Below, piece after piece: positions 36,239 through 48,631 of a stretch of DNA of 64,000 bases. The stretch's first letter is position 1. Each line of letters begins with the position of its first letter. This stretch comes from Strigamia acuminata (Eukaryota; Arthropoda; Chilopoda; Geophilomorpha; Linotaeniidae). The stretch lies in assembly GCA_949358305.1 (NCBI GenBank), contig OX442315.1:37472427-37536426 (forward strand). Reading direction: 5' to 3'. The position numbers were made by a program, and so were the translations under genes. The notes beneath the pieces were generated by a model, which was not told the DNA's origin, searched no databases, and saw nothing but the letters and a program-made list of their open reading frames with translations.

Positions 36239-39200
36239 TTATATCACTTCTCGCGATTCCCCAAGGTTTCCATGAACTCTGAACCGATACAAACACGTGT
36301 ATTCCAAATTCCCGTGATTACTGTGTATCCTAAGCTCGACAATCGGGAAATAACCTACGTTGGAATCCTGTATTTAAATAAAAATTCCAAAAAATGAACA
36401 ATATGAAAATTAATTTTAATTTTAATTAATTTCTTACGGGAACAGCAAAATATTGCAGAGAATCTCCATCGACACTGTAGATAAATCTTCCTAGTAAGAT
36501 TCCATCAAGATCCTTTTCTTGGAGTAATCCCTGAAGGAAATGAAATTTTAGAAAGTGAACGGGGAAAACAGAAAACGGTTTGTTACGTAGACAGAGAATT
36601 CCTTCGGAGCGCTGTCGATGTTGCCATTGGGGGCTACTGAGCGAGGAATATGTTCGAGAGAAAATGCGGTTGGTTGCACCCAACCCATGAGTTGGATTAC
36701 GAGGTATCCTTCACTGCCCTTAAAAGCCCAACATTCACCTGGACGAACGTCTGGCTGCAAGTTAAAAATAATGGAAAAACATTAATAAATTTAAGTTAGC
36801 GTATTGTTTAATAATGCTATAAACCGACCGTATTTCAGTCAACTTTTTATGTCTTTTAATCAATTTTTTTTATATTTCTTTACCTGAATCACTGTTCTTG
36901 GTGAATTCGAATGCGTCCATAGCGGAATCCCAAGAAAACTAACTTGCGCATTCCCAGTTTGATACGTTTCTGAGCAGCGCGTACTCAAAATCGTTCCACC
37001 TTTTAAAAACAAAAATCAAAATCAAAAAATAAATCATAAAAATGAAAAAGAAAAAGAAAAAGAAAACCATTAAAAATGAGCGCAGGGTTACCACTAGATT
37101 CCAAAGCATAATCCGTCAATCCAGTTTTGTCCGCATCATAAATCGCAATGGCATCGTGAACAATCTTCCTCACCTCCACCTCGCTTAATTTCGCTCCTAA
37201 CTGAACACCACCCAACCGATCTTCTTGCTGCTTCAGCGTATCCCTAACGGCAGCAGCTGCAGCCAACCTCGCCACGGCCTCGGCCCTCAAAACCGTCTCA
37301 ACATTACTCCGCTCCGACACCTTTTCTACGTCCGCAATCAACGAACTTTTTAGCCTCTGCGTAAAACCTTCGAATTCACTTCTCATCTTCTCAGAATCGG
37401 ACTTCCCACCTACAAGCTGCAACAAAATGTCAGCCACTTGGTTTTCAACCACCGCCGGATCGAACGTGTTGTTCCGGCAGCAATTGCGCACATTCGCTTG
37501 CAGCGCCGCTTGATTTTCTTGCAGCCAACTTATGCTGTCTTTCATCAGAAGCATCTCCCTTTCCAGATTTCGTATACGGACGATGCTGTCCGAACTAACG
37601 CCAAAGGTCAAACTCTCTTTTGTCCGTTTTAACTGATCGCTCAATGTATTTTGTCGTTCTAGAATTCCTTCAATTTGCATGTTAAGAGCTGTCAAGCTCT
37701 GTTTGTGCACATCAAATGTCTGAGTTTGGAGCGCGTTGTGTTCGCTTTGAATGTCGTCTTTGTGTCTTATGTTTGTTGCCAGGTGCATCATTTCTTCACC
37801 GATTATCGACCGTACGATCTTTTCCACTTGTTCGTGACTGAGTTGCGCTTGAATACTGTTGGGAGTCTCAATAATGTCAGTCTTTTGAGGTTCAAAGAAT
37901 TTTTCCGATGTCACCTGTAAAATATAGAAAAATTTAATATCTAAAATTCAGTATTTATTAAAAAAAATAAAAAATGAAAACCTCGCTTTCTTGTGTTTGG
38001 TTTGATTGAAAATAGAGAAAAAATGGCGCGGCCAATAAGTAGGTAGCTTCGGCAAAGTGCGCAGTAAGCGTATAAATGGACACGAGGGAACCAATCATTG
38101 AATTTTTAGCCGCAACAGCCGCAAATGTAGCACCTTCGTACGTTGCGTGGCTCGCGTCAGTGAACAAACCTAGAGTAAAATTAAATTACAATTTATAAAC
38201 TTTTACAAATTTTAACCTACCTGACAGTAATAAAAAAAGTAGTAATAACAAAGGCAGAAGAATCCATTTCTTTCCTGTTTTCCTAAAAAAAAAAATTTAA
38301 AAAATTAATAAAATAGGTACAAATTTCAAATTATATTTTATTTGCCAGTTTACAAAACCGATTACTATGAAATAGAATACAACTAACTTAGTTACATTAT
38401 ATACGATATTGATATATTATAATAATTCAAACTTTCTTAATAAACAAAATATTTCCCTTCGCTATAATTTCCTTTCCTCCATTTCCTTGTTGAGGACTTC
38501 TACATCTCTTTTGACGCCACCTGAGAGTTCATGAATATCGGTAATTCTAATCAGCATTTTTAAACATTTTTTTCTTAAAATTAATTTTGCAATTTATGTT
38601 GTTTCCAACGTAAAGTAAAGCTCAACTAATGTGCGTTAGAAGAAAGTTGCAGAAGTCTCATACTGAAAACATACTCAAGAAGAAAATACTAAATAGAATA
38701 AAGAACAAATTAAGGCAACAGAATTAAAAAATACTTATTTTGTGCAATTATACAATTTCCTCGCATGAAGTAACCAAGCAAATTAAAAGTGTTACATAAA
38801 TCGAACAATTCTCACCAACTTAAAATCCAACTATCCAAAAGAAGAACGGAGCAAATGATCCAATAAATCATAGACCAAAATTTCTGCCAAATTGTGGTTA
38901 TTGGCACAATGCAATCGACTAAAATCAAAGAAAATAAATTTATATAAATAAATGGTTGCTACTTTTAATTTCAAGACTTACAAATGTTGAACCAAATGTG
39001 CAAAACGTTTCTCTCGGTTCGCTTCCTTATTTTAGACCTTTGCATGATCGCTGTGTCCTCAACTTCTGAATCAGAATCCAAACCTAATAAAATTTCAAAG
39101 TATTTCATTTCATTTCATTTTTATTCTGCTAAATGATCAAACTAAAATTATACGCAATAGCCCAGTTAGGCACATCAATCTTAGATCAGTACTTCCCAAA

Positions 39201-42200
39201 GTGGGGTGGGTGGACTCACATGATTACAATAAAACTTTGGCGTCCATAACCCGTGCAAATAATAATGTAAAATAATAATGAATAATAATGGCGCGTTTGC
39301 CTCCAAGGAGACCTCATCAAATGGACATAATAGCCACCTACCTTAATGGAGAGCTTGATGAGAAAATCTACACGAATCGTACAATGAAGTCACATGCACG
39401 AAAAACGATAACCTATTACGACTCTGAAAATCGATTTACGGATTAAAACAGTAGTAGGGTACATTAAATTAAATTGGACCAAAAACTACGAAAATTCGGA
39501 TTCAAGCGAACCCCAACCGAATATACAATCTTCGGGGTTTACATCAATGACTAAATAATCGGATCGAATAACGAGAAATCACTCCACAAGCTTAAAAAAG
39601 CTTCAAGGAATGAATTTGAAATAAAAGATCTTGGTTCAATTAATTATTGCCTCGGCATGGAATTCGCGCAAAATATTGACCATCGGCCATCGCTGTGGGA
39701 CAACAAAATTACGCCCTGGACGTGCTAAAACACTTCAATACGAATCAATAAAATCCCATCAGCACACTGCTCGATGCAAATGCTAAATTAAGACGATGAT
39801 CGAACGTCAAACTAAGCTTAAATGATCGAAAACCTGAATATCGACCTGGCTGGCTGGCTGACTGGCTCAGTGGCTCAGCCGCAATTTATAGGTAAAATAA
39901 GAACCCCTTATCATAGTAGCCCTTATTTTTATCTAACAAGTTGAAAAAATTTCTGAAAATTCAAAATAAAAACATTCAAAATATTCCAAAAAATTCAAAT
40001 AAAAATTTTAGAATATTAGAAAAAAAAAGTCAAAAGTTGCAGAATGTTTCAAAAAAATTAAAAAATATCCAATGAAAGAAACTTCGAAATTCTGAAATGC
40101 GACGCCCTAAAGCCTAAACTGGCCCGGCTAACCAGGCAAGCCGCCTAGTCGGTTTGAGCCGATAAAATTTTTAGCACGGCGAAAATTTCCGCCAGACGGC
40201 AGCGACAACTAGGGTTCAGCCGACCTGTCGCTGTCGCCAAGTCCAGACAAGCGTATTACCTAGGACCTATAATAGTTCCAACCAAATTTCACCACAACTA
40301 AATATGATCGTGACGTATCGAGACAAAAAAATAGCGATCTGCTTCAATACAAAGTTTGGGAAGTACCGATTTACTCGTGGATAAGCCTCTTTTGTGCAAA
40401 CTGTAGCACATCTTTCTTGAAGACCCAATCTATACTCTTGTTCGACTCAAGAGTATACCCTTCTCCCATTGGCCGATGGTGTAGTGATCCAAAAATGTAG
40501 TAATAATCATAATAAAAATAAGAACTACTTCTCCTAGTGGTAGTAATACCATAGATTCTTTACTGTATGGTAATACAGACTGGAGTTAGGAGTAATGCGG
40601 CTCGGCCAATGGGAGAAGGGTATACTCTTGAGTCGAACAAGAGTATACTTGTAGTATTTACACTGAGAACTTGGAAAACCAGATACAGGTAAGTATTTCT
40701 CAGCGTAAATCATGCAAGGATGAAAAAACAATGAGATTCCTTCCCTACAGGTCACCTATCCATGTATTCACCAGACCCAATGCTGCTTACGTTTTCTGTT
40801 AACCCCTACTCTTTTTAATTGCTCATTTTCAATTTCCATTTAATACCGTAAGAAAGATTGCGTTGTATATCAGTCCCATTGGATTGGCATTCCACATTTG
40901 CGTTGTATCTCAAATTATTATTATGATTGTATGTGAGGTCACTGTAGTCTCGGGCATCAGATTCTGTAATTGAAGAATTAATTTTAATCCCTATGTTGCC
41001 GTAATCTGTTTGAAATCTTTATAAATACCATAGTTGTTTTCAATCCCCACGTGATGGTAAGATGACTTAAAATAACTCGAGGGTGATGAATAATTGTTCA
41101 AACCACTACCATAAACTTCTGCAGACAAAAATTAATTGTAATATTATAAAACAAATTAATCAATTAATCAATCTATACCCGATTTGAGACTTCGCCTCGA
41201 CATATTTGGAAATGGCACGATGTCAGGTGAATGTCTGGAAGTGCTGTAGCTGGAGCTAAAACAACAAATAGCAAACTATAATTACCTGTAAACAAATTCA
41301 AAATTACGTTCACAATGCCATAACATAAAATAAAAAATACACAAGTTGCCATTGTTAATTTTCGTTAGTTTTAAAGCTAAATTTCTTTCAAAATGTTTCA
41401 ATTTTTCGGTTAAAAATTCGAATGTAAGGTAACAATAGGTGCATTCAAAAACAGTTTTTATTTTTACCATTTTTGGCGTTTCTATAAACAGAATGGACAC
41501 ACAACAATTTAATGTCTTTTAAATTTGAATTTAAGAAAAATCTTGAATTTTAAGAAGAAAAAAACCATTTCAATCCAATTGAATTTGCAAAAATGTAAAA
41601 TTGTACAAAAAGCCAGGAACTAAATTTTACATTTCTTCAATTTACCTTCTTGCATATGTATAATCAGTCTTATCCCCCGATCTGAAAATAAATTAAAACT
41701 CTCACTAAATCCTAAATAACTATTCAATTTTTAACTTACTCAAAATCCGATTCGTCACAGCTCGAATAATCGCTAAATTTACTCACATTCCGCGACCTAA
41801 TCGCCGCCTGCGAACCGTTTGTTGAACTGGCACTATTGTAATTGTAATGTCCACCGAGTCTACCGACAGAGTTTGTCACTCGTGAAAACTTCAAAGTCGC
41901 TGTTCCGTCCGCAGGAGACGATGCTGTAATGGGTGATGGTAAGCTCGGTACTATGATTGATTTGACAGTCGACAAATTCTTTTCGATGTACCAACTGGAC
42001 ACAGTTTTCACCGAATCGAGTTTTCTCTTGCTGCAAATGAGTTATTAAAATAGATCAATTTTTGCATCTTTTTCGTTTGTTCTGGATCTGCAACTACTAT
42101 GGTGGCCCAGGAGGGCCATCACAATTGCTTCAAATTACTCAAAATTTACACGTTTAAAAATTTTTAAAAAAAATATTTTCTGAGGTTTTTGATAAATTTC

Positions 42201-44252
42201 GATAACAACTAGATAATTTTTGATAAAAGTTGAATAATTTTTGATAAAATTTAAATTTTTTTGATAAAATTTAAATATTTTTTGATAAAATTTAAATATT
42301 TTTTGATAAAATTTAAATATTTTTTGATAAAATGTGAATAATTTTTGATAAAATTTAAATTTTTTTGATAAAATTTAAATATTTTTTGATAAAATTTAAA
42401 TATTTTTTGATAAAATTTAAATATTTTTTGATAAAATTTAAATATTTTTTGATAAAATTTAAATATTTTTTGATAAAATTTAAATAATTTTTGATAAAAT
42501 TTAAATATTTTTTGATAAAATGTGAATAATTTTTGATAAAATTCGAATAATAAATTCATTATAATGTAAGAAAAATATGAATGACTCATATAAAGTAATG
42601 AAGCTCCCTATTTTCTAATGAAAGCAGCACGTACCTTAAAGATCCTCGTAAATCCTGCACAAAATCCGTCGCTTTTTTAGAAATATCTTGCAATTGCAAA
42701 GTGAGATTGCTTTCCTTTCCAGATTCCAGCCGCGTGTGATGATTACTGACAAACACCAAACAAACAAAAAATAAATAAACAAATTACTTAATAACCAATA
42801 AGAAGCCATCAAAAATAAGGCATTAGACATCCAATTTCATCGCATTCAATTGCTGGTGACTCATCATCCCAAAACATACAAACTGCCATTTTTCCTTCCC
42901 CACCACTAACAAGTCAGGTTCTGGTCCCATGATTTCCTGTCTCTCTCATCAACTGTCACTTACAAAACATTTCAGATACATAAAAGATCAAACCTTTTGA
43001 ATTGTCCTAATAATGGTCAAAGGACAGTGACTCGCAGTCAGCTAACAAACTATTAATCCAACCTCCCGCAAGAAGAAAACATTGTGAAATTTGAGCAAAT
43101 GCAAATGCAAAAAAAAAAAAAAAATTGAAAAAAGAACATTCAACTCACTTGCCAAGTTCTAATATTAGACCAACCAATCAGACTCGAGAAACAAAATATT
43201 ATTGTGACATTTGTCTAAGGAGGTCTACAGATGGCAACACTTCGTTTGAAGAATTCTTTTACATGTTCACTCGTAGATAATTTCATTATTTTGGTAATCA
43301 TCAGTTATTTATTTTTCATTGCCTTTACTGATAATTTCACAAGAAACAACTCAATTTATTGCCTTGGCAAAGTCAACAAAATGTCAACAAAATTCGAGGA
43401 GCCATTTTTTTCAGTAAAAAAATATTTGCAATTACTGTTGAGGTTTGAACTCACTTGTCAGCACAAAGAAAGCGTGACATGACGTTTCGACCTTTGATCA
43501 AACAAAACCCGTGGGGACCGAGAGAGATTCAAGCAAATCCTGCGCACTCTTTATTTTCCGTTTCAAATCCAGCAAATTCAAATTTTTATCGAAATCTCGT
43601 TGCGAATCTGCTAATAACATTTAGTAAATCAGCATTCCCTTCCCTTCCATTCCATGGTTTAGTTAGCTGATATGCAAACCAGTAGGCAATATAAGCGAAT
43701 GTCGGCCCCATGGCTAAAAGTTAAAACCTTGTTCGGGTGGGAGCGCATCAATTTGTTTGCCTAGACCCCAACAAAGGCGAAGTATTTGGCGAAGAAAGAC
43801 CAGCGGAGAGATAATCAATCCCCTCCCTCACCGAGTTGTCTGCGTGGGCCAAACATTCCATCGTTAAAAATTAAACAATTTCTTTGCTCCAATTAGTGAG
43901 TTTAAAAAATAAATAAATAAAGTGACTACTTTATCGCTGGCTATACCACTTGGCAGATTCATTGAGAAACCAAAATGAGTGTAAACTGTAAACCAAGTTT
44001 GTGTTTTACGACTGGTTCACACTTATAGTGTTCAGGCTACTAACAAAGTGCTGCAACAAAAATACCAACCAACCAACCAAGCAATCACAATTTATTTTAT
44101 TTCATACAAAGTTTGATTTTTTTTCTCTTTTTGTATAAAATAAGAAATGAACAAAGCACATTGTGCTCACCTGATGATGCAACTGCATGATCCAATATCA
44201 TTGCTTCTTTTTTTCTAATACTATCACTATTTTACTTGCTTATTACCTCATT

Positions 44253-44284
<32 letters not shown>

Positions 44285-47200
44285 CAACAAAGCACCCCGT
44301 TCTTCCGCTAATGTACGTACATTCTTTCCGCTAGTTTGAACAGTGTCAATTTGACATCAAGTTGGCAGAACTTTCTATCACTTGAATTTTGTCAGTATTA
44401 AATTATGTACAAATTTCAAACTTGTGAAAGAAAATGCTAAGTAAGAAACTATTATATTAGTAAGCTACAAAATGTAACGACGAATTCTGAAAACATTGTT
44501 AAATTACTTGACAAACGTAGCCTACTTATAATCAATTCGTTATTATGAACCGGTTTTATGTTTTAAGCGAGTTCCAACTTGTTGCCGCGCCAAATCTTTC
44601 TCTCAAAAACCCTTTGAACCTTGGCCTTCAAGAAAGAGCAAACAAATTGCAACAACGCCTCATTCCTATGTCAGTCACATAGCGACTAACAAGTAAGAGC
44701 AACCAGGAAGATAGAGAGAGAGAGAGAGAGAGAGCTGCTTTTCCAAACCTCCAAGGTTATGAAAATCCAGTATGAAAAACAAAACAAAAAACGTTCTGAT
44801 TCTGATGCACAATGTTACCATACAACCGATCAACACCAAACTGTCCAAACCCACAATTTTCTGCACTTAACTTGGAACAGTTTTGTTTTTACAGTTTGAC
44901 TTGATTGATTTACACTATCAAATGACTCAGTCTGTGCTCAGTAGCTGCATAGGTACCATTAATTAACTCAACAGCAGCATTAGCATTATTCATCAATTAG
45001 ATACTAGCTGCATTTAGGTCATTTAGTCTGCTTTGTTTAGTTCAAACTAGCCTAAACGCATATTTTAGACAGCCCTTTCAACAATAACTCAATGCTGTGT
45101 TTACTACTAGTATTGGTCTGTCACACACGCAGACGGACTTCTCACAATTCATATATAATTGTTACATTTCCTTTCTAAATTTTCACAAACCAGTGACGCT
45201 ATACTAACAAGAAACAAATTTCATTGAAAATAAAACATAAATTGAAAAATCTCATTTCTTAATTCAAATATTATTCCAATTGTGATTTAAATTGCAAATG
45301 TTGAATGCACCGAAGGAACAATACTCTGTAGAATCTAAAATAACAAAATAGATGTTTGATATGTTTCATATGTTAAAACGAGTGAAAATACCGTATTCAT
45401 TTTTATACCTTATTTCGTCACAGGTCCACAGCCATAGCCCATACTGCTAATTCTAAACAAAACCCTATCTATCAATAGTCCCATAAAACAATCCCATCCC
45501 ATCAACAAATTTCTTGGCTTTAAGCCCAAAACGCCACCATTCTGTGACTAAATGCCAATCCTTATAAAATCTAAATGTTGTTGTATTAGATTCATTATAT
45601 AACTTAACCCATGTGGAGCCCACATTTCAAAATCAGACCTTAATAGCCGATTACTTCACGAGCTTTAATCATGCTGCATCCTGGCATACAAAATTACTAG
45701 CTGCCAGATTCCGAGTCATTCAATCTGATTTACCTGTTTTAAACTAGTCTAAATGCATATTTTAGACAGCTTTTTGAAGGACAGAATGTTTAAAATGTCC
45801 GTTTAGATGGATTCAATAGAAAAAAAGCGCGTCTACAATTGCAGGTCAACTCATTTTGGTGATACACTTGGTGCAGCACGTTCACTAAAAGCAACTCAAG
45901 TTGACCAGATAAATGACAACAAATTCTTAACATTTTGAAATTTAAAGTGTAAACAAGCAGCTACTGCAAACTGTACAAACTACAAAGTTATCTTAGATTT
46001 AGAATTGAAGTTAAAACGACATTTATTGCAGTAAATTATTCCAAGTGCATTCAAAACCTACTTGATTTATGCATAAACATGTTCCATTTTCAATATAAAC
46101 AAGCCACCTTACCATTCTATTGTAAATTGTCAAACTTCAGTCTCATCACTTTATCAGTGAATAAAATAATAAGAAATCACTTCATAAAATAAAAATAAAA
46201 AAGTAACATTGGGTATAAAAACACAATACAGCATTTGAGTGTGCCTGTTCTGTTGTGTGTCATCCATCGATTTTTACGCAAAAAACAAGTTCATTTTGTA
46301 TGTACGAGTACAGTATTACACGGCGGTCATAAAAAATACCAATTAACACAAATAATTAATATCTTTAAAAAAAAATTTTTTTTCACTGTGCCGGAATGAT
46401 TAATTCGATGATTCAGATGTGATTGTACGAGTTCTACCGATTGTCGCCATTGTTTGAATTTTACAGATTGTGGCGATTTCCGTTCTCTGGGTTGATTGTT
46501 GCAGCCCACATTTCCCATGCTTCCTTGCCTCGACCTAATTCTACTTCAAAATTTCATCAGCGTCAAACTGACTAAATCAATGCTCTCTCTCTCTCTCTCT
46601 CTCTAAGAAATCAAAATAGCGTATTTCACCTTATTTATATTTTCACATAAGTTTTAGTTATAGTTATATTTTATGTTATTCTTTAGTGAATCTAATCCCA
46701 CATCTCCCAAATAAATAACTCGTGGCACTAAAACATGTTAGATTTATCAAATAAAACCAAAAAATGCATCAAATTTTTAATTTCTTTAATTTTCTTTAAT
46801 TTAATTTTATCTTTTATAATACTGATCAACTGAAATGGAAAAAGGGGACCCAGAGAAATCGGGGATCCTAAGCAAGTCCAACCATATTACAATGTTCAAA
46901 CAGTTGCGCCTCGTTACAACGAATCGCAAAGGACCCAAAAAATCGGTTCCTTACAGCGAAAGTTCGTTATATCATTTTTTTTAGCATGCTTTTCTCCGGC
47001 CAACCGACCAACCGAGCCATTTTTGCGTATTCGTTTCAACAAAAATTTCATTTTATCGCGGTTCGACTGTAGTCCGACAAGACAGCCCATGCGATGTGAT
47101 CTGATCATCCTAATTAGCCATTGCTAACAAAAATCGACCAACATGATCAATGTCTCTAAATCAAACACACTTTTCCAATTAATTTTCCACAAACTAGTTG

Positions 47201-47602
47201 ACAACATTAATAAAACCTAAAAAATAAAATAAAATCTTTCTCTTTCATTTGTGATGAGTAAATGGCTTTTACTACTTTCCGCACTGTCATTTTTTGTTCC
47301 AATTTGATTAGTGGGATGAAACCCATTATGGCAGCCACACCTTCAATGGTCTTGCACTCATTCAATTCCGAAAACAAATGAAACCCATCAAAGTGTTAAA
47401 AATATCAACACAAATAAAGAAATAAGAATGAACGAAAGATAGAAAATAGAAAAATATTTTAAAGTTACATTACATTTTAAAACTTTCACAGCAGAATTTC
47501 AAAAACTTACTGTTTGTGAGGGGAACGAGCCTGAGAGGCATGAAGTGATGGATCGTTGCAATCCCCTTTGCAGGCACTTCGTAAATTCATAGTTCTCGAC
47601 AT
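36239..47602 (-). CDS. SUN1: SUN-domain inner nuclear membrane protein
   Basis: Fifteen phase-consistent exons in coding order: 47602-47511, 42745-42635, 42030-41740, 41681-41646, 41255-41179, 41005-40847, 39083-38982, 38918-38816, 38282-38221, 38169-37982, 37914-37092, 36999-36884, 36754-36587, 36530-36438 and 36367-36239. They encode about 849 residues. The N-terminal nucleoplasmic region is Ser/Asp-rich. Hydrophobic segments lie at about 290-345 (IYWIICSVLLLDSWIL; WILLPLLLLLFLLLSG), followed by a long coiled coil (about 408-680). The C-terminal SUN domain (about 682-849) contains GECWAFKGSEGYLVIQL, FSLEHIPRSVAPNGNIDSAP and the terminal EYTCLYRFRVHG. SUN trimers bind KASH proteins in the perinuclear space, forming LINC complexes that link nucleus and cytoskeleton and move meiotic telomeres. 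SUN1 versus SUN2 orthology is not resolved. Exon choice around 41006-41118 is ambiguous. Confidence 0.9.
39084..40846 (+). mobile_element. SUN intron with copia RT remnant and palindromic MITE
   Basis: At 39310-39800, plus strand, a copia reverse transcriptase is recognisable as DIIATYLNGELDEKIYTN (39322) and NEFEIKDLGSINYCLGMEFA (39610), separated by stops. At 40431-40648 lies a MITE whose ends (TATACTCTTGTTCGACTCAA and its complement) each contain an inner palindrome, followed by CCCATTGGCCGA in both arms. Both are inserted opposite to the SUN reading direction. Confidence 0.65.
41029..41118 (-). other. Possible cassette exon of the SUN gene
   Basis: A 90-nt stop-free segment, in the phase set by the flanking exons, behind a good acceptor (CTGCAG). 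It would add 30 residues (Ser/Tyr-rich). Its donor GTATTT is only 23 nt from the next acceptor, too short for a normal animal intron. It may be an alternative exon with a non-standard donor, a polymorphic frameshift, or chance. Skipping it keeps the frame. Confidence 0.35.
42230..42545. repeat. 21-bp minisatellite in SUN intron 2
   Basis: About fifteen copies of a 21-bp AT-rich unit (TTTTTTGATAAAATTTAAAT-type). Because the period is a multiple of three, a 112-codon Phe/Lys/Tyr-rich frame stays open on the minus strand; it is not a gene. Confidence 0.9.
42746..47510. other. SUN intron 1 (4.8 kb): no gene seen
   Basis: Contains (CT)n tracts near 44258 and 46583, an (AG)n tract near 44714 and a pogo-like MITE remnant at about 46906-47072. 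That remnant has CCTCGTTACAACGAATCGCA at the left and CGCGGTTCGACTGTAG at the right, matching the termini at 18250. No coding block is recognised. Confidence 0.5.
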
Positions 47603-48631
47603 ATTTGATGTTATTTTAAGTCACTCCTTAATCGAGTTAAACGTGGAAATATTTCGCTCGACTATTCACTCATGCACTCATCCGGCGGTACGACCAACGT
47701 CAACATTTGCCATTTGTTTCGTGTCAATATGTATACACTACCTATTCACGTGGTATTATACATATTTCTGTTTATGTACGATCCTTTTTTTCTGGTAAAT
47801 AATGAAGTGGAACGAGGTTTAACGTCAGCATTTAGAATCGTGCTTGAATTTTTAACCTGCGTAAAATAATGACGTCATTTCGTGGGTGATTTATGTCAAA
47901 CACATAAGGCGCCATTTTGCTGTAAAGTGAGCCCTCTCATGACTGAATGAATAAATATAATAATTCGAGATTATTTCAGGGATTTTCCGATAACTTTTGA
48001 TAATTTGATAATTTACTGAAATATTTACATGTTGATAGAATCAAAAATTATTATTTTATGCAAACAAGATATTAAGAAAATTAAATGTGTTTTCTTCGTT
48101 TTAAATTATTTTCTATTGCAATATTCCACCTGCATGTTAAAAAACACTCGTGAAACTAAAACAACGTCAAATCTTTGTTTTCATGAATACCGGTACAGAA
48201 TATTATTTATACAATAAAATTTGCATTTCTTCAATTGTCACCGAGTCATTCAGAAAAAATTGAGGAAAAAACCAACAGATACCAAATTCGCCGATAAAAT
48301 TGCTACTATGTCAAAATATGTAATAGTCTCTCACCCTTACCTTAATTTATCAATACTAACAAACGCTTAATTGATTTTTGCCATAATGGACACGCGGTAC
48401 ACGACCATTCTCCGGATCATTTTTTATCAGACAGTCAATCACACGTGATTCTGTTTTCCGCCGCACGATGTCATGTCCAACGAGAAGCTTAGCTCCGATT
48501 GGCGCTTCCTTATTCACAACACAGTGTTGATAATTACAAACGCTTAGCACCCGTTGCTACAACAGAAAGTACGAGAAAACTTGGGAAAATCTTGGGAAAA
48601 CAACGAACGGGAAACATTAATTAATGAGAAA
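47603..48631. promoter_or_regulatory. Divergent SUN/CLUAP1 intergenic region
   Basis: About 1.03 kb between start codons. A 64-codon minus-strand frame at 48356-48550 has ordinary, non-repetitive composition (contains VNKEAPIGAKLLVGHDIVRR) but no recognised homology, and its position next to the CLUAP1 start makes its status unclear. An inverted CCAAT box (GATTGG, near 48497) lies about 130 bp upstream of the CLUAP1 ATG. Confidence 0.4.

Noticed and set aside
42251-42589. 112-codon Phe/Lys/Tyr repeat ORF
   Set aside because: A 21-bp AT-rich minisatellite inside a SUN intron.
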